Part shown: positions 16,901-24,010 of the stretch, piece after piece
Position numbering within the stretch: position 1 is the stretch's first letter
Layout: each line of letters begins with the position of its first letter
Virus record (IMG/VR): IMGVR_UViG_3300031885_000033
Location: 1-46,110 of that record
Reading direction: 5' to 3' (one strand)
Source: a virus
DNA length: 46,110 nucleotides
Position numbers and translations under genes: made by a program
Notes under the pieces: model-generated
Database searches by the model: none
The model's input: the letters and a program-made list of their open reading frames with translations, nothing else
What the model was told of the DNA's origin: nothing

Positions 16901-19900
16901 GAAACCCCGGACAAGCAAGTCTAGTCGGTGGTACAATTCCGACCAGGTCCGACATTTTGCAGGCGGCGATCGAGACCGCCGAAGCCAAAGTCAAGACCCT
17001 GGCCGAGCAGAAGAAGGCCAAACAAGATGTACAAGCCAAAACACGTGACGACGCGGCCCGAAGTGGTCCGGGAGCTGGTGGAGTTGTTAAAGAAGCACCA
17101 GAAGAAGGCCCGCCACCAGGACCAGCTCCGCCAGTTCAACCCGCCCAAGGACAGCAAGCCCCAGTAGCGCCACCCCAACCCCCTGCCCAAGGTCAACTAA
17201 GCCCAGAATCTCTACAGCGAGCCAGTGAAGAGGCCGGGCTGCGCCTCGAGAAACGCGGCCTGTTAGGCGGCGAGCGCGGCAGGTTCAGCCTGCGCTCGGT
17301 TACCCCGCGGCGCGGGCAGGAGGGTTTCTTCGCCACGCCGTCCGGCGAGATCGTGGCGCTCGATGAAGTCGCCCAGCATGCCACCTTGGGAGCCTTCCAG
17401 GGCAAGAGTCTGAGCCAGGTCCTGCGCCAAGGCTACGTGCGGGCGCGCGGTAATGGTCTGGAGATCCAAAGCTGGGACGCGGTCAAGCCCGACGTGCTGC
17501 GCGCGGCGGCCGAGCGCGCCGGGGCGAATTCCGCGACGCTGTACGTGGACCTGGCCGACCGCAGCCTGGTTTACGACACCAGCGAACTCGAGGCGGCGGA
17601 CTGGAATCTGCGGCGCGTGCGCCCGATCGAAGGTTTTCTGCGCAGCGACACGGGCACGCTCGATCCGCATGCGTTCCTGGATGCCGCGACCGTGGGCGCC
17701 GAGAAGATTCGCGCCGGCGCGACCGGTTTCGGGACCTGGTCGAAACAGATGGTGACGCAGTTCGGCGAGGCAGTGCGCAGCCACTTACTGCGCCTCTGGC
17801 GCGCCGCCCAGAGACTCCATGCGGCCTACAAGAGAAGTGGGCTTGGGAGCGAGCGCGGCTCCATGTCCCTGTTTGGGGAAGCCGAGGAAGCCGCCGCCCG
17901 CGCGTCAACTAAAGTTGACCAGGCCCGGCTCCAGGGGGAACGTCTCACCGCCGAGTTCGCCAGCCCGCTCACGCCCGCCAATCTTCGCAAGAAGTTGAAG
18001 CGCGGCGAGCAGCCGGTGCAGGGCGGGCTATTTGAGGCCCCAGCAGAAAAAGCGCGACAAGCGGGGCTGTTTGGGGAGGAGCGCGGCTCGCTTTCCCCGA
18101 GGCCCAAGGTAGACGAGTACGGCGAGTTTGCACTGCCGGCGAAACAGACAGTCTTCGGCGACGCCATCGACTTGGTGATCCGGCCCGCCGGCGCCGTGGT
18201 GTCGAAACAGGGCGAAGCCGGCGAAGCGCTCATGTACTTTGTCAATGAGGCCAAGGACGCCGGCGACGTCGAAGCCGGGAAACGCCTGGTCAGCCTCCAG
18301 GACTCGGGCGTCACCAAACTCAGTAAGGAAGACCGTATCCAACTCCTCGACATTCTGGAAGGCCGAACGCCCGGCACGGCTGAGTTGCGCCGCGTGGGAA
18401 GCCATATTCGCGCGCTGACCGACGAGATCGGCAGTGAGGCCGAGAACCTGGGCGTGGAAATCCTGGCCGGCGGCCGGAAGGTTCCGTTCGTGCGCCTCCA
18501 GAACTACTTCCCGCACGTCATCCGCAGCATGGAGCAGCTCGCCAGCCGCTTCAGTCCGCTGCGGCGCGACGTAATCGACAACTTGGTGCGGCTGGGGATC
18601 AAGCCGAACGTGGCGAGCGCCAAGGCGTTCCTTGACGACTACCTCGGTTGGTTGAAAGACGGCGGCCGGCGGGACAGCCTGATCGAGCACCTGATCCAAA
18701 CCGGCCAGGCCGACAACCGGCTGGAGGCCACGCGCCTGCTCGCGCGCGCGCGCAAGGACACCACCCTGAAACACGGATCGCTCGAGTTCGCCCGCGAGAT
18801 CGAGCTGCCCTTCTACGATCCGGACCCCGCCCGGGTGCTCCCACACTGGGTAGCTTCGGCCAGCCAGCGCCTGGAATCCATCCGGGTCTTCGGGCAAAAG
18901 GGCGCGCAAGGCGACCTGGTGCAGGGCCTGATCGAGTCGATCCGGGAGTCGGGCGGCGACGTGAACTATGTCGAGAAAGCTGTCGAGCGGATGTTGGGGC
19001 GGGTCAATGATCTCCAGAAGGGCCAGCGCATCGGCGCCTTCCTCCGGACAGTGCAGGGATTCAAACTGGGCCTAGCGGCAATTCCGAACGCCACGCAGGG
19101 CGCGCTCAATTCCCTGCTCTACGGTGACCTGCAGGCGACCGCGGCCGGCTTCAAGGGGATTCTCACCAAAGAGGGTCGGCGCTTTGGGATGCGATCCGGA
19201 GCCTCCATCGACAGTGTGTTGAATGAAATGACGCGCGCGGTGGGTTCCGAGTGGCACCCGCTGGGTGTATATCTGAAGGCCGTTGGCTTCAGCGGCAGCG
19301 AGCGGCTGAACCGGATCTTCGCGGCCAACGCCGGCGCCAACTACGCGGGCCGGCTGGCCAAGCGATTGCGCATCAACCCCAATGACAAGACTACGCGGGC
19401 GCGCATGGAGGAACTCGGCATTGACCCCGACCAGGTCCGGGACGGCCAGCTCACCGGCGACCAGATCCTCATGGCCGCCAAGAAGTTCAGTGACATCACC
19501 CAGTTCCGTTCGCGGCCGCAGGATCTGCCACTGTGGGCCAGCTCCCCCGCGGGCAAAATATTCTTCCAGTTCAAGACGTTCATCTATAGCCAAGCGCGCT
19601 TGGTCGGCCGGACAACCATCGGCGAGGCGAGGCGCGGAAACTTCGGCCGCGCGGCGCGGAATCTCCTGATCCTGGCCACCGTGTTCCCACTCACGGGCGA
19701 AGCTATCGGCGCACTGCGGTCACTCGTGACAGGTCGTGATCGTGACGTGGAAGGCTGGGACCGTTATCTCGACGACATCGGCCAGGTAGGCGCGCTGGGA
19801 ATCCTGAACGACATCTTTGAATCCGTTAAGTACGGCGGAACCCTGAAATGGACCGCCGGTCCGGCGCCGGGGCAGGTGGCCGAGATCGCGGACGCTGCGC

Positions 19901-20094
19901 TGCGGATTGGAACCGCCAAAGATCCGTTGAAGGCGGCAGCTAACTTCGGCAAGGTCCTGCTCAAGCAGATCCCACTGGCCGGCCAGGTCCGGCGGCGCAT
20001 TCTGCCGGGCGTGTTCCCGGCCGAACAACCCAAGAAGAAATCCCTCTCCCCTGAGACGCGCCGCCTGATGGCGGGCGCCGGAGGATCGCCATGA
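13906..20094 (+). CDS. 2062-aa internal/ejected virion protein with winged-helix and DdrB/ParB-like domains
   Basis: Starts at ATG 13906. Residues about 146-188 are a Gly/Ala-rich membrane-like stretch. Two similar winged-helix-like segments lie at about 416-476 and 520-574 ('ITALEKHFGIPRPQARQL', 'VGIKNAFGVSQKQADLLM'), joined by Pro linkers. From about 650 to 760 there is a DdrB/ParB-like domain with 'SADQIRAIAANP' and the signature 'GNGRS' (732-736), as in DarB/DdrB-type antirestriction polyproteins. The C-terminal 700 residues are helical, with 'KFSDITQFRSRPQDLPLW' and a hydrophobic helix near 1919. Giant internal proteins of this kind are injected with the DNA. Motif xERGxxS occurs near 1122, 1316 and 1391. 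Codon usage shifts phase at 17021-17225 (see findings). Confidence 0.75.
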   Translation: MPDLRTVASDPEFYQLTPQERKEVAGKLDPEFLTLTPLDQSRVLTKFEQAVKQGQFTRPAAAATAPAPGGASEFGKGLASGKQTFGSSLQFLGALTGIDTLREWGEALRTGTPEDRAALTPRVSSIGDIRSPGQALDWVGYNLGNLIPSMGASVAGGIAGGAGGAALAGPAGGVVGGIAGAGGISYLLNAGEVYANLIDENVPEEKARLAAGAAGLPMALLDVIVPVKVAGKILWQPVKKAAGKQLAKTLGKEILKSVGEEAGTEAVQEVIGAGTEAAVGPKQFWTPETASRVLNSLAAGGLGGLAFGGAGEVGGRVRERLRPAGPPAAPAAAAPNAPPAPRQAPAALAITQAQNAALWARKAELGLADEPFRAIVQKVSGQDLTKGLTGPQATQVLDELGKVQPPAAKPAAAGSQWLDRASDFARSRDRVNITALEKHFGIPRPQARQLHGQLVHSGVIDNLGRVVQAQQKLVLPEAPPEGPAPAQPAPPPGAVAPGEALAPREAGAAPPPTAQPAQPTLYDRAEVLARKHGKLTKVGIKNAFGVSQKQADLLMSQLIEKEVLNPIGKVMPKAALAPKQVPQVLQVTPAMPPAGTPSPVTPAPPGAPLAHLPAPPSAPEAAIDLTPDDLPPERVGSTEEVSTPEGTKIQAQWRIVDLAKDKIVLSHNYLGDENPEYPQQYQNRDRSRIASADQIRAIAANPNAKQLSRNYLTSEGAPIYANLGGRRVMITGNGRSLAIDLAYKQGTAEGYRAGLPEEIRGVGLDPKAIEGMERPALMRVLVGKTDLGRVARESNAPTVAERSPTELARGDARRLTGALLESFKPGEDGRIVTTENWPFIQMFFKELLSQGERGKYTLPNGGINQLGIARIRNAVFARAYGQSAALETVAEDPDDNVRNVTAAMLRAAPAYAGLGEAIAKGTRHDLNIAPEIARAAGKLSQLRAQGTTIEDYLNQEELFAPELSPLQRELLRVLGTYSRSAARMGEILTNYTDTVEALGNPGQASLVGGTIPTRSDILQAAIETAEAKVKTLAEQKKAKQDVQAKTRDDAARSGPGAGGVVKEAPEEGPPPGPAPPVQPAQGQQAPVAPPQPPAQGQLSPESLQRASEEAGLRLEKRGLLGGERGRFSLRSVTPRRGQEGFFATPSGEIVALDEVAQHATLGAFQGKSLSQVLRQGYVRARGNGLEIQSWDAVKPDVLRAAAERAGANSATLYVDLADRSLVYDTSELEAADWNLRRVRPIEGFLRSDTGTLDPHAFLDAATVGAEKIRAGATGFGTWSKQMVTQFGEAVRSHLLRLWRAAQRLHAAYKRSGLGSERGSMSLFGEAEEAAARASTKVDQARLQGERLTAEFASPLTPANLRKKLKRGEQPVQGGLFEAPAEKARQAGLFGEERGSLSPRPKVDEYGEFALPAKQTVFGDAIDLVIRPAGAVVSKQGEAGEALMYFVNEAKDAGDVEAGKRLVSLQDSGVTKLSKEDRIQLLDILEGRTPGTAELRRVGSHIRALTDEIGSEAENLGVEILAGGRKVPFVRLQNYFPHVIRSMEQLASRFSPLRRDVIDNLVRLGIKPNVASAKAFLDDYLGWLKDGGRRDSLIEHLIQTGQADNRLEATRLLARARKDTTLKHGSLEFAREIELPFYDPDPARVLPHWVASASQRLESIRVFGQKGAQGDLVQGLIESIRESGGDVNYVEKAVERMLGRVNDLQKGQRIGAFLRTVQGFKLGLAAIPNATQGALNSLLYGDLQATAAGFKGILTKEGRRFGMRSGASIDSVLNEMTRAVGSEWHPLGVYLKAVGFSGSERLNRIFAANAGANYAGRLAKRLRINPNDKTTRARMEELGIDPDQVRDGQLTGDQILMAAKKFSDITQFRSRPQDLPLWASSPAGKIFFQFKTFIYSQARLVGRTTIGEARRGNFGRAARNLLILATVFPLTGEAIGALRSLVTGRDRDVEGWDRYLDDIGQVGALGILNDIFESVKYGGTLKWTAGPAPGQVAEIADAALRIGTAKDPLKAAANFGKVLLKQIPLAGQVRRRILPGVFPAEQPKKKSLSPETRRLMAGAGGSP
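17027..17167 (+). CDS. Possible overprinted 46-aa ORF inside the ejection protein gene
   Basis: An ATG at 17027 opens a 46-aa frame, +1 relative to the host gene, ending TAG 17165-17167. It would encode a basic amphipathic helix ('PEVVRELVELLKKHQKKAR'). Its third codon positions are almost all G or C, as in the rest of this genome, while the host frame over the same bases is A/T-rich at third positions and reads as a Pro/Gln/Ala linker. A weak AAGAAGG lies upstream. It may be a real nested gene, or the trace of an old frameshift in the linker. Confidence 0.3.
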   Translation: MYKPKHVTTRPEVVRELVELLKKHQKKARHQDQLRQFNPPKDSKPQ

Positions 20095-20312
20095 CCCCCA
20101 GCCATATCGCCATCGCCGTCTCGATCCTGGCCCTGATCGGCCAGGGGCTGAACGTCTATCTGTTCCTCCGCATCCGCGTCGCGATCCTGGAGAGCGAACA
20201 GAAGACCGAGCGCTGGGTGGACGCCGAGTTTGTGCGGACCAAAACCTGCGAGGCCACTCACGCAGGCGCACTCGCCGCGCGTGAGGCTAGAATCAGCCAA
20301 CGCTACCCTTAG
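20091..20312 (+). CDS. Small single-span membrane protein
   Basis: 73 aa, ATG 20091, overlapping the previous stop as ATGA. Residues 5-25 ('HIAIAVSILALIGQGLNVYL') form one transmembrane helix. The rest is charged and helical, with one Cys ('FVRTKTCEATH'). Size, topology and place at the end of the virion operon fit a holin, spanin or small accessory protein, but no family signature decides between these. Confidence 0.6.
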   Translation: MTPSHIAIAVSILALIGQGLNVYLFLRIRVAILESEQKTERWVDAEFVRTKTCEATHAGALAAREARISQRYP

Positions 20313-20400
20313 ACATACCGGGAGACCTATCTTTTTGCAGCCTTGACTCGCTGGCTGTCGCTCCGCACACTGAATCTGCCAGCCACGGTGTCACAATGCC

Positions 20401-20937
20401 ATGCCAGGATTCCTGGCCCCGGAAGTCTCCGGCGCCGCCCAGCGCCGGGTGCGCCTTCCCCGCTCGGCCGCCACCCGGCAAGCGATTACCTATTGCCGAT
20501 TGATCGAGCGGGTACGGCCGGACGAAGTCTGGGGCGGCTGGAAATTTGAGGGCCCCGAATACCGCCCCGGCAGTGTCATCCCCGAATCCGAACTGCCAGC
20601 CACGGGCCTTGTGCTCGAATGCGCCGGCGCGGTCGCCGGAGGCTGGGGACACCTTCGCGCGCCGGTCGCGTACATCCTCTGGCGCTACGAAGGCGAGACC
20701 GGCGAGTTCCGCGAATTGGCCCGAACGTCATCGGTGGCCCGGGACTGGACCCAGGACCTCGGGCCGATCGCCGCGCGCGAATTGGATCCCCCGCGGCCGT
20801 TTCGGATCGACCCAGAGGCGGCGGCCAGGCGGTTAATCCAGGCCATCAACCGCGAGATTCGTCCGCTGGAGTTTGCCGCTCAGGTACTGGTGATTCGGGC
20901 GGTGGAGGATCGGCTGGCGATGGGGGCGGCGGGGTGA
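20401..20937 (+). CDS. Hypothetical protein, 178 aa
   Basis: ATG 20401, with no convincing SD in the 88-nt gap before it; a TTGACT at 20343 could belong to a promoter, but no good -10 follows at the right distance. The protein has a Trp/Gly-rich centre ('VWGGWKFEGPEYRPGS', 'GGWGHLRAPVAYILWRYEG') and a helical, charged C-terminus. I do not recognise the family. It is the last plus-strand gene before the convergent minus-strand pair, so it closes the late operon or forms its own unit. Confidence 0.55.
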   Translation: MPGFLAPEVSGAAQRRVRLPRSAATRQAITYCRLIERVRPDEVWGGWKFEGPEYRPGSVIPESELPATGLVLECAGAVAGGWGHLRAPVAYILWRYEGETGEFRELARTSSVARDWTQDLGPIAARELDPPRPFRIDPEAAARRLIQAINREIRPLEFAAQVLVIRAVEDRLAMGAAG

Positions 20938-20975
20938 CTCGATCCCGCAACTGGAGCAGTTGAACCCATGGCGGC

Positions 20976-21182
20976 TCAGTCTCTTTTCTGTTTCTCCAGT
21001 GTGCCCTGAAGCTTCGAAACCGCTTGCACCATCTTGTCACGATGCGCGAAGGCGCTGTCGCTGCCGCCGGCGCCTACCGCGAGATTGATCATCCACTGGC
21101 GGACGCGAACAACGGTCGCATTCGAAGCGTGCGTCGCCAGGTAAACCGCCAGGATTACGGAGAGGACCAGAGCACATTTCAT
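20976..21182 (-). CDS. Small secreted or membrane-anchored protein of the minus-strand operon
   Basis: 68 aa on the minus strand, ATG at 21182, overlapping the stop of the upstream gene (21179-21181) as ATGA. Residues 1-17 ('MKCALVLSVILAVYLAT') look like a signal peptide or anchor. The rest is helical and ends basic ('KLQGTLEKQKRD'). It is co-transcribed with the KGG membrane protein. Function not recognised. A partner or regulator of the upstream gene product is the simplest guess. Confidence 0.55.
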   Translation of the reverse strand: MKCALVLSVILAVYLATHASNATVVRVRQWMINLAVGAGGSDSAFAHRDKMVQAVSKLQGTLEKQKRD

Positions 21183-21895
21183 CGGCGATCAGTGGGGAGG
21201 CGCTTCTGGGAAGAGGTCGCCTTCTTCGCTTCAGCCTCTCGCAATTGCCGCACTCGTTGGCGCTGCCCTTCCAGCACTCGGGCATCGAAATCCGTCACTA
21301 CAGTTTGGCATGCACGGAGCAAGTCCGAGCGGGCCCAAGTCTCGACCGTGTGAAGAGTGATCTTGGGCCCTGCCAGGAGTTGTGAGTAGAAATCGAGCAG
21401 CGCTGGATCAGAGGGAGGGTCCACCAGGAGAGCCCGAACAGTGGCTCGCCGAATCACCCCGGATGCTACAGCGCTGATCGCGAGGAGGGGTGGTGCTGGA
21501 AACCGTCTCGGCGTCATGGCGGCCAGCACGGTCAAGTCAATGACTTGCTCCTCCGTCACTAGGTCCACATCGGCGAGGTTCCGCAACTCGCGGGCGAGAC
21601 AACTCGCCAGAGGGCTCTGTACGGGATCGTCGGCGGTAACCGTCAAGGAGACCCTGATCTTATCGATTGGCGGGGCGGGCTGAGGAGCAACCTGCGATAG
21701 AACACGAACTGTAGGCCCAAGGAACAAGGCGAAGATCAGCAACCCTTTGGCGGCCTTCTTTCCCCAGCGTGCTTCCGCGCCCTTCGCACCCACGGCCCGA
21801 AGCCGGTCCGGGTCCATCTTTGCGAAACCCTTCGGCACTCGCCTTCTCCCACCTTTGCGCCCCAACTTCACGGCTGCCGGATCTTTCCTGGCCAT
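21179..21895 (-). CDS. KGG-motif membrane protein, first gene of the reversed operon
   Basis: 238 aa, ATG at 21895. Residues 1-45 hold a basic 'VKLGRKGGRRRVPKGF...MDPDRLRAVGAKGAEARWGKK' layout, a KGG/ARW-type motif found in many small bacterial proteins and possibly nucleic-acid binding. One membrane helix follows (about 49-68, 'GLLIFALFLGPTVRVLSQVA'). The rest is a predicted periplasmic domain with 'ARELRNLADVDLVTE' and a charged C-terminal coil. The promoter leaves only 2-3 nt before ATG. The strand, the isolation from the early genes and the topology suggest a lysogenically expressed or moron-type gene; a one-component membrane-bound regulator is another option. Confidence 0.65.
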   Translation of the reverse strand: MARKDPAAVKLGRKGGRRRVPKGFAKMDPDRLRAVGAKGAEARWGKKAAKGLLIFALFLGPTVRVLSQVAPQPAPPIDKIRVSLTVTADDPVQSPLASCLARELRNLADVDLVTEEQVIDLTVLAAMTPRRFPAPPLLAISAVASGVIRRATVRALLVDPPSDPALLDFYSQLLAGPKITLHTVETWARSDLLRACQTVVTDFDARVLEGQRQRVRQLREAEAKKATSSQKRLPTDRR

Positions 21896-21903
21896 TCAAG
21901 AAA

Positions 21904-21932
21904 AGTATAAGCGCTTATGAAACAAAACGCAA
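21904..21932 (-). promoter_or_regulatory. Sigma70-type promoter for the minus-strand operon
   Basis: Read on the minus strand, TTGCGT (21932-21927) and TATACT (21909-21904) are 17 bp apart. A start site about 7 nt downstream falls near 21897, two or three bases before the ATG at 21895, so the message would be effectively leaderless. The palindrome 21907-21918 overlaps the -10 box and the spacer. Confidence 0.65.
21907..21918. promoter_or_regulatory. Operator-like palindrome 1 (ATAAGCGCTTAT)
   Basis: A perfect 12-bp palindrome covering part of the -10 box of the leftward promoter. A close relative lies 43 bp away (about four helical turns) in the rightward promoter, so one dimeric repressor could hold both. 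Confidence 0.6.
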
Positions 21933-21943
21933 GAATTTTCTTG
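21930..21943. promoter_or_regulatory. Inverted repeat CAAGAA-TT-TTCTTG between the promoters
   Basis: Six-base arms with a 2-bp spacer, lying between the two -35 boxes and touching both. It may be a second kind of regulator site, or chance in an A/T-rich promoter region. Confidence 0.35.
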
Positions 21944-21969
21944 ACAAGCATAACCGCTTATGCCATACT
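21941..21969 (+). promoter_or_regulatory. Sigma70-type promoter for the early plus-strand operon
   Basis: TTGACA (21941-21946) and CATACT (21964-21969) are 17 bp apart. The start site should be near 21976, giving a leader of about 30 nt with SD AAAGGAG at 21991 before GTG 22005. The spacer contains operator-like palindrome 2, so binding there would block polymerase. Confidence 0.7.
21950..21961. promoter_or_regulatory. Operator-like palindrome 2 (ATAACCGCTTAT)
   Basis: It differs from palindrome 1 at one base and extends to CATAA...TTATG, 14 bp, with a central mismatch. It sits inside the -35/-10 spacer of the rightward promoter. Confidence 0.6.
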
Positions 21970-22004
21970 GGGTCTGCAGTCGATCTTCAGAAAGGAGCAA
22001 CGCT

Positions 22005-22274
22005 GTGGCAGGCGAGAGAGATTATCTGATCGAGGCCAGGTTGCTGGCCCGCGCCGAAGCCATCCAATTCAGGTCGATCCTTTTGGGCTTCGGCCTGGTG
22101 GACCAGTGGATGAAAGCGGTTCGCGACCCGGCGCCGGCGGGGCCTCAGTTTCACTACAACCCGGAAACCCGCCGCGACATCGAGCGTCAAGACCGCGAAT
22201 GGCTGCGCTCCGCGCGGCCCACGGATTCAGACTGGGGGCTCGCGCACGCGGCCCCCGAAGAAAGGAGCAGGTGA
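22005..22274 (+). CDS. First early gene, small helical protein of unknown function
   Basis: 89 aa from GTG 22005, chosen because AAAGGAG lies just upstream; the ATG at 21960 in the same frame overlaps the promoter and cannot be on the message. The protein is helical and Arg/Glu-rich ('YLIEARLLARAEAIQ', 'FHYNPETRRDIERQDREW'). As the first product of the rightward promoter it is a good candidate for an early regulator or takeover protein, but no DNA-binding motif is recognisable. Confidence 0.6.
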   Translation: MAGERDYLIEARLLARAEAIQFRSILLGFGLVDQWMKAVRDPAPAGPQFHYNPETRRDIERQDREWLRSARPTDSDWGLAHAAPEERSR

Positions 22275-22278
22275 GGTG

Positions 22279-22863
22279 ATGTCTTTAGAACAAGTGCAGT
22301 TTCAAGTCAACATCCCGCAGGTGCTGACGCTCGCCTACGACGAGCCGAAGCCCTGCAAGAACGGCAATTCCATGCTGTCGTTCGAGGACGGCCGGGTGAT
22401 CTTCCTGGAGGAAGCCGAAGCGGCGGAGTTCGCGCACCTGGGCGCCCGCAGGGGAGACGCGGTCGAGTTCGCGCGCCAGGCCGTCATGAACGGCAAGCGC
22501 ATCGCGAAAACCCAGTGGAGTTTCAGGAAGACGGCCCCCGAACCAGCCCCGGCACAGGCAGCGAAACCGGAAACCGGGGCGGTTCAACGGGCGGTTCCTG
22601 AGAGGAACAACGGCCAGTCTATCACGCCGGCACCGTCCAACGGCAACCCCCACGCAGCGCACAAGGGCATCCCCTACTGGGATTCCAAGACGGAACTGCT
22701 CCGCTGTTACGCGGATGGCATCGACGTTCTGGTGGCAGCCCGCGAGACCGCGGCTTCTAAAGGCTTGCCGGTCCAGTTCACCGGCGAGGACCTGCGCCAG
22801 GTGGCGGCGACGCTCTACATCGACGCTGGCAAGGATCGGAGAACGCCATGGCAGGGCCGGTGA
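22279..22863 (+). CDS. Early protein upstream of the nuclease, unknown function
   Basis: 194 aa from ATG 22279; a GTG at 22276 is also possible. Residues 1-75 form a compact domain ('FQVNIPQVLTLAYDEPKPCK', 'GRVIFLEEAEAAEF'). An Ala/Pro/Gln linker follows (about 85-125), then a helical C-terminal domain ('VQFTGEDLRQVAATLYID'). It overlaps the start of the PD-(D/E)XK nuclease gene by 16 nt, which implies translational coupling and perhaps joint work in recombination or replication. A single-strand-binding or annealing role is possible but unsupported by motif. Confidence 0.6.
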   Translation: MSLEQVQFQVNIPQVLTLAYDEPKPCKNGNSMLSFEDGRVIFLEEAEAAEFAHLGARRGDAVEFARQAVMNGKRIAKTQWSFRKTAPEPAPAQAAKPETGAVQRAVPERNNGQSITPAPSNGNPHAAHKGIPYWDSKTELLRCYADGIDVLVAARETAASKGLPVQFTGEDLRQVAATLYIDAGKDRRTPWQGR

Positions 22864-23702
22864 ACGGCGGCGCCGGGGTTTCTTACGCAGCCCCGGCGCC
22901 TATCCCCATGCTCGAGGATCAGCGGGGAATGGTGCTGTCACCAAGCCAAGTCGACATCTTCGACCAGTGCCCGGCGAAATGGCGCTTCAAGTACGTGGAA
23001 CGCCTCCCCGACTTCAAGACTTCCAGCCTCTCGGTGGGCATCACCGTACACCGCGCGATCGAGTTCAACCTGCGCCAGAAGATGGAGACACGGCGCGACC
23101 TGGCACCCGGGGAAGTGCTAGACGCCGCCGCAGGAATCTGGTGCGAGATGGCGGGTGAGACGATGTTCTCGAGCGACGAGGACCCGGGCGAACTTGGTCA
23201 ACTCGCCGAGGCCTGTGTCGAGCGCTATATGCTCGACGTCGCGCCCAAGATCCAGCCTCTGGCGATAGAATTGCCGATCGAAGGCGAAATCGCCGGCATT
23301 CAGGTCCGGGGCAAGCTCGACATTCTGGACCAGGACGGCACACTCATCGACATCAAGACCGCCACCGACAAGCCCCGCTGGATCACCCAGAGCCAGAAGC
23401 TTCAACTGTGCAGCTACGACCTGCTCTGCCCCCAGAGCCGCGGCAAGATCCGCATCGATACGCTGGTCAAGGGGCGCAGCAGGGACCGGGTCGAGAAAGT
23501 CCAGGTCGTGCCGCTCGAGGCCCAACTCGGCGTGGCCGACGTGCAGTACACCGAGAACATGTACTCGATGACGCAGGACGCCATCCGGGACGGGATCTAC
23601 TACCCGCGCCGGGGGCATCAACGCAACCCGCTGTGCAGCCGGCGGATGTGCTGTTATTGGAAGGCCTGCGAAGCCGAGTACGGCGGGGAGGTGGAGCCAT
23701 GA
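22848..23702 (+). CDS. PD-(D/E)XK nuclease, RecB/Cas4-like
   Basis: 284 aa, ATG 22848 after GGAG. The N-terminal 'LSPSQVDIFDQCPAKWRFKY' is the family's entry motif with Cys 41. Then come His 68 ('GITVHRAIE'), Asp 158 ('GKLDILD') and the core Asp 168-x-Lys 170 ('TLIDIKTA'). The C-terminal cluster Cys 263, 268/269 and 274 ('CSRRMCCYWKAC') together with Cys 41 fits a 4Fe-4S cluster as in Cas4 and AddB. It should be a DNA exonuclease acting in phage recombination or end processing. All core residues are present. Next to it lies an unknown partner gene (22279) and no recognised annealing protein. Confidence 0.85.
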   Translation: MAGPVNGGAGVSYAAPAPIPMLEDQRGMVLSPSQVDIFDQCPAKWRFKYVERLPDFKTSSLSVGITVHRAIEFNLRQKMETRRDLAPGEVLDAAAGIWCEMAGETMFSSDEDPGELGQLAEACVERYMLDVAPKIQPLAIELPIEGEIAGIQVRGKLDILDQDGTLIDIKTATDKPRWITQSQKLQLCSYDLLCPQSRGKIRIDTLVKGRSRDRVEKVQVVPLEAQLGVADVQYTENMYSMTQDAIRDGIYYPRRGHQRNPLCSRRMCCYWKACEAEYGGEVEP

Positions 23703-24010
23703 CCGAGGCATGGGCGACGGCGATGGCGCTGGCAATCGCCGCAGTGGTGGTTATCGGCGGCGTCTGGGCCTGGAAGAGGTGGCGGGGGTTGCTCGATCAG
23801 CGCCGGCGGACTGGGCCCGAGATGGCCGTCCGCACGCTCCACAGCCTGGGTCGATGGCTGATCGCGGTGGCGGAGGTATTGGACAGCGCCATCGTCTCGT
23901 GGCGCGATACCGTCCGCCAACGCCGACTGTTGCTGACCCGGTCGGAGGTCGACCGGGAACTCCGGAAGGGACCGGGTATCCGGAAATCGATGGAGGCCTG
24001 GAAGCCATGA
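23699..24010 (+). CDS. Small membrane protein in early operon
   Basis: 103 aa, ATG 23699, ATGA overlap with the nuclease. Residues 5-26 ('WATAMALAIAAVVVIGGVWA') form a transmembrane helix, followed by a long basic helical tail. No family is recognised. Possible roles include a holin-like, spanin-like or superinfection protein. Confidence 0.6.
   Translation: MTEAWATAMALAIAAVVVIGGVWAWKRWRGLLDQRRRTGPEMAVRTLHSLGRWLIAVAEVLDSAIVSWRDTVRQRRLLLTRSEVDRELRKGPGIRKSMEAWKP

Noticed and set aside
20343-20400. Promoter before the gene at 20401
   Set aside because: TTGACT is present but the sequence 17 bp on (CACACT) is a poor -10; not enough to call.
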